From Methanobrevibacter sp. (GTDB lineage: Archaea; Methanobacteriota; Methanobacteria; Methanobacteriales; Methanobacteriaceae): a stretch of 64,000 nucleotides of DNA. The position numbers and the translations under genes were made by a program. The notes under the pieces are model-generated. The model was not told where the DNA came from. It worked only from the letters and a program-made list of their open reading frames with translations, and did not search any database. Each line of letters opens with the position of its first letter. The first letter of the stretch is position 1. Positions 63,107-64,000 of this stretch are shown in pieces. The DNA lies in assembly GCF_030539665.1 (NCBI RefSeq), contig NZ_JAUNXR010000001.1, forward strand, positions 164,767-228,766. Reading direction: 5' to 3'.

Positions 63107-64000
63107 ATGTTGAAGACTAATGTTTGTGGTGTTGAATTGGAAAATCCTTTAATGTTAGCCGCAGGAATATTGGGAAGCAATTCATCTTCTCTTAATATGA
63201 TTTTAAACTCAGGAGCAGGTGGGGTTGTTACTAAATCTTTTTCAAAAGATCCTAATCCTGGTTACATAAACCCTACAACAGTAGGGGTTGATTGTGGAAT
63301 TATCAATGCGATTGGTTTGTCCAATCCAGGTGTTGATAACTTTTTAGAAGAAATTAAGAAAGTCAACGCTGATGAGGGAAAGGCAGTAATTGCTTCTATT
63401 TACGGATCCATGCCTGAGGAATTCAGTTATCTTGTTGAAGCAGTTCAGGAATATGTTGATATGATTGAATTAAATATTTCCTGTCCTCATGCAATGGCCG
63501 GTTGTGGGGCAGCTATTGGTCAGGACCCTAATCTTTCTCACAAAATAGTATCTGCTGCCAGTGAAGTGTCAGATGTTCCAATTTTAGCTAAATTAACTCC
63601 AAATGTTACAGACATCGCTGAAATTGCAAAGGCCTGTGAAGATGCAGGTGCAGATGGATTGACACTTATTAACTCATTAGGTCCTGGAATGGTAATAAAT
63701 ATTGATGTTGCAAAGCCTGTTTTGTCAAATAAGATGGGTGGAATGAGCGGTAAGGCCGTAAAGCCAATCGCTATTCGTGATGTGTTTGTAGTTTATGATG
63801 CGGTTGATATTCCAATTATAGGTGTTGGAGGAATTTCCAATTATCGTGATGTTGTTGAATTTATTTATGCTGGAGCAAGTGCAGTTCAAATAGGAACTTC
63901 TATTATGAATGAGGGCGTAGATGTTTTCAATAGGATTAACATTGGTTTAGAGGGATTCATGAAAGAAAAAGGATTTTCTTCAATTGAGGAAATGATTGGT
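63107..64000 (+). CDS. pyrD: Dihydroorotate dehydrogenase PyrD, type 1B (3' end outside window)
   Basis: The frame from ATG 63107 is open to the end of the window (298 codons); about two or three more codons are expected. The start MLKTNVCGVELENPLMLAAG is typical. FMN-binding and active-site blocks are visible: VTKSFSKDPNPGY, NAIGLSNPGVDNFLEE, ELNISCPHAMAG with the catalytic Cys, and IPIIGVGGISNYRDVVEF and AVQIGTSIMN near the end. It oxidises dihydroorotate to orotate in pyrimidine synthesis, with PyrK as the usual partner for NAD. GTTGGTGT lies upstream of ATG. Confidence 0.95.
   Translation, partial: MLKTNVCGVELENPLMLAAGILGSNSSSLNMILNSGAGGVVTKSFSKDPNPGYINPTTVGVDCGIINAIGLSNPGVDNFLEEIKKVNADEGKAVIASIYGSMPEEFSYLVEAVQEYVDMIELNISCPHAMAGCGAAIGQDPNLSHKIVSAASEVSDVPILAKLTPNVTDIAEIAKACEDAGADGLTLINSLGPGMVINIDVAKPVLSNKMGGMSGKAVKPIAIRDVFVVYDAVDIPIIGVGGISNYRDVVEFIYAGASAVQIGTSIMNEGVDVFNRINIGLEGFMKEKGFSSIEEMIG

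Overview
The window comes from a low-GC methanogenic archaeon of the order Methanobacteriales, very probably a Methanobrevibacter. The evidence is an ftr gene with highly biased codons, a complete ehbA-Q operon for the membrane energy-converting hydrogenase, fibrillarin and Nop5, HypF and LarB, archaeosine genes, a tRNA-Trp whose intron carries a C/D guide RNA, and several very large secreted adhesin-like proteins of the kind abundant in gut and rumen Methanobrevibacter. The genus is an inference from gene content and base composition; no search was run.

Layout. 1-4.6 kb: the end of one adhesin-like gene and a complete second one. 4.8-9.4 kb: dnaJ, dnaK and grpE on the minus strand, divergent from an HSR1-like heat-shock regulator with operator palindromes between them. 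9.4-17 kb: hypF, larB, a GNAT gene, hisE, a CBS-ParB protein, gatB, a small orphan and a radical SAM enzyme. 17.2-18.6 kb: seven tRNA genes (Asn, Met, Glu, Leu, His, Cys, Trp) around a Holliday junction resolvase. 18.6-33.5 kb: housekeeping genes, including an MBL hydrolase, trkA/trkH, a flippase-like protein, ftr, a K+ channel, nnrD, sfsA, a sirtuin, argG, an Upf1-like helicase, an aspartoacylase-like protein and a membrane hydrolase. 33.6-43.5 kb: the 17-gene ehb operon. 43.5-51.9 kb: a solo Cas4-like nuclease, two divergent adhesin-like genes and an orphan AbrB-type gene. 52-64 kb: a nucleotidyltransferase, a 760-bp hairpin-rich region without genes, DUF366-queD-queE, two four-CBS proteins, pheA, two small surface proteins, coaC and coaB in different frames, flpA and nop5, and the start of pyrD.

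How the genes work together. Ehb uses the ion gradient to drive low-potential ferredoxin reduction for biosynthesis, and HypF helps mature its NiFe centre. Ftr belongs to the main CO2-reduction route. QueD and QueE feed preQ0 to archaeosine in tRNA. FlpA and Nop5 are the protein part of the C/D methylation machine that uses guides like the one in the tRNA-Trp intron. The adhesins probably mediate contact with other cells or the host.

Most notable for follow-up: the hairpin-rich noncoding stretch at 53.15-53.91 kb; a compact two-stem element at 61.02-61.10 kb; a perfect 15-bp inverted repeat upstream of argG; three genes that seem to begin at AUA or AUU (the adhesin at 554, pheA at 57636, coaB near 60311) or, for coaBC, to carry a frameshift; the HSR1-type operators; and two long paralogous adhesin genes in inverted orientation 40 kb apart. 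I did not find a clearly new multi-gene defence or metabolic system; the most novel-looking material is noncoding.
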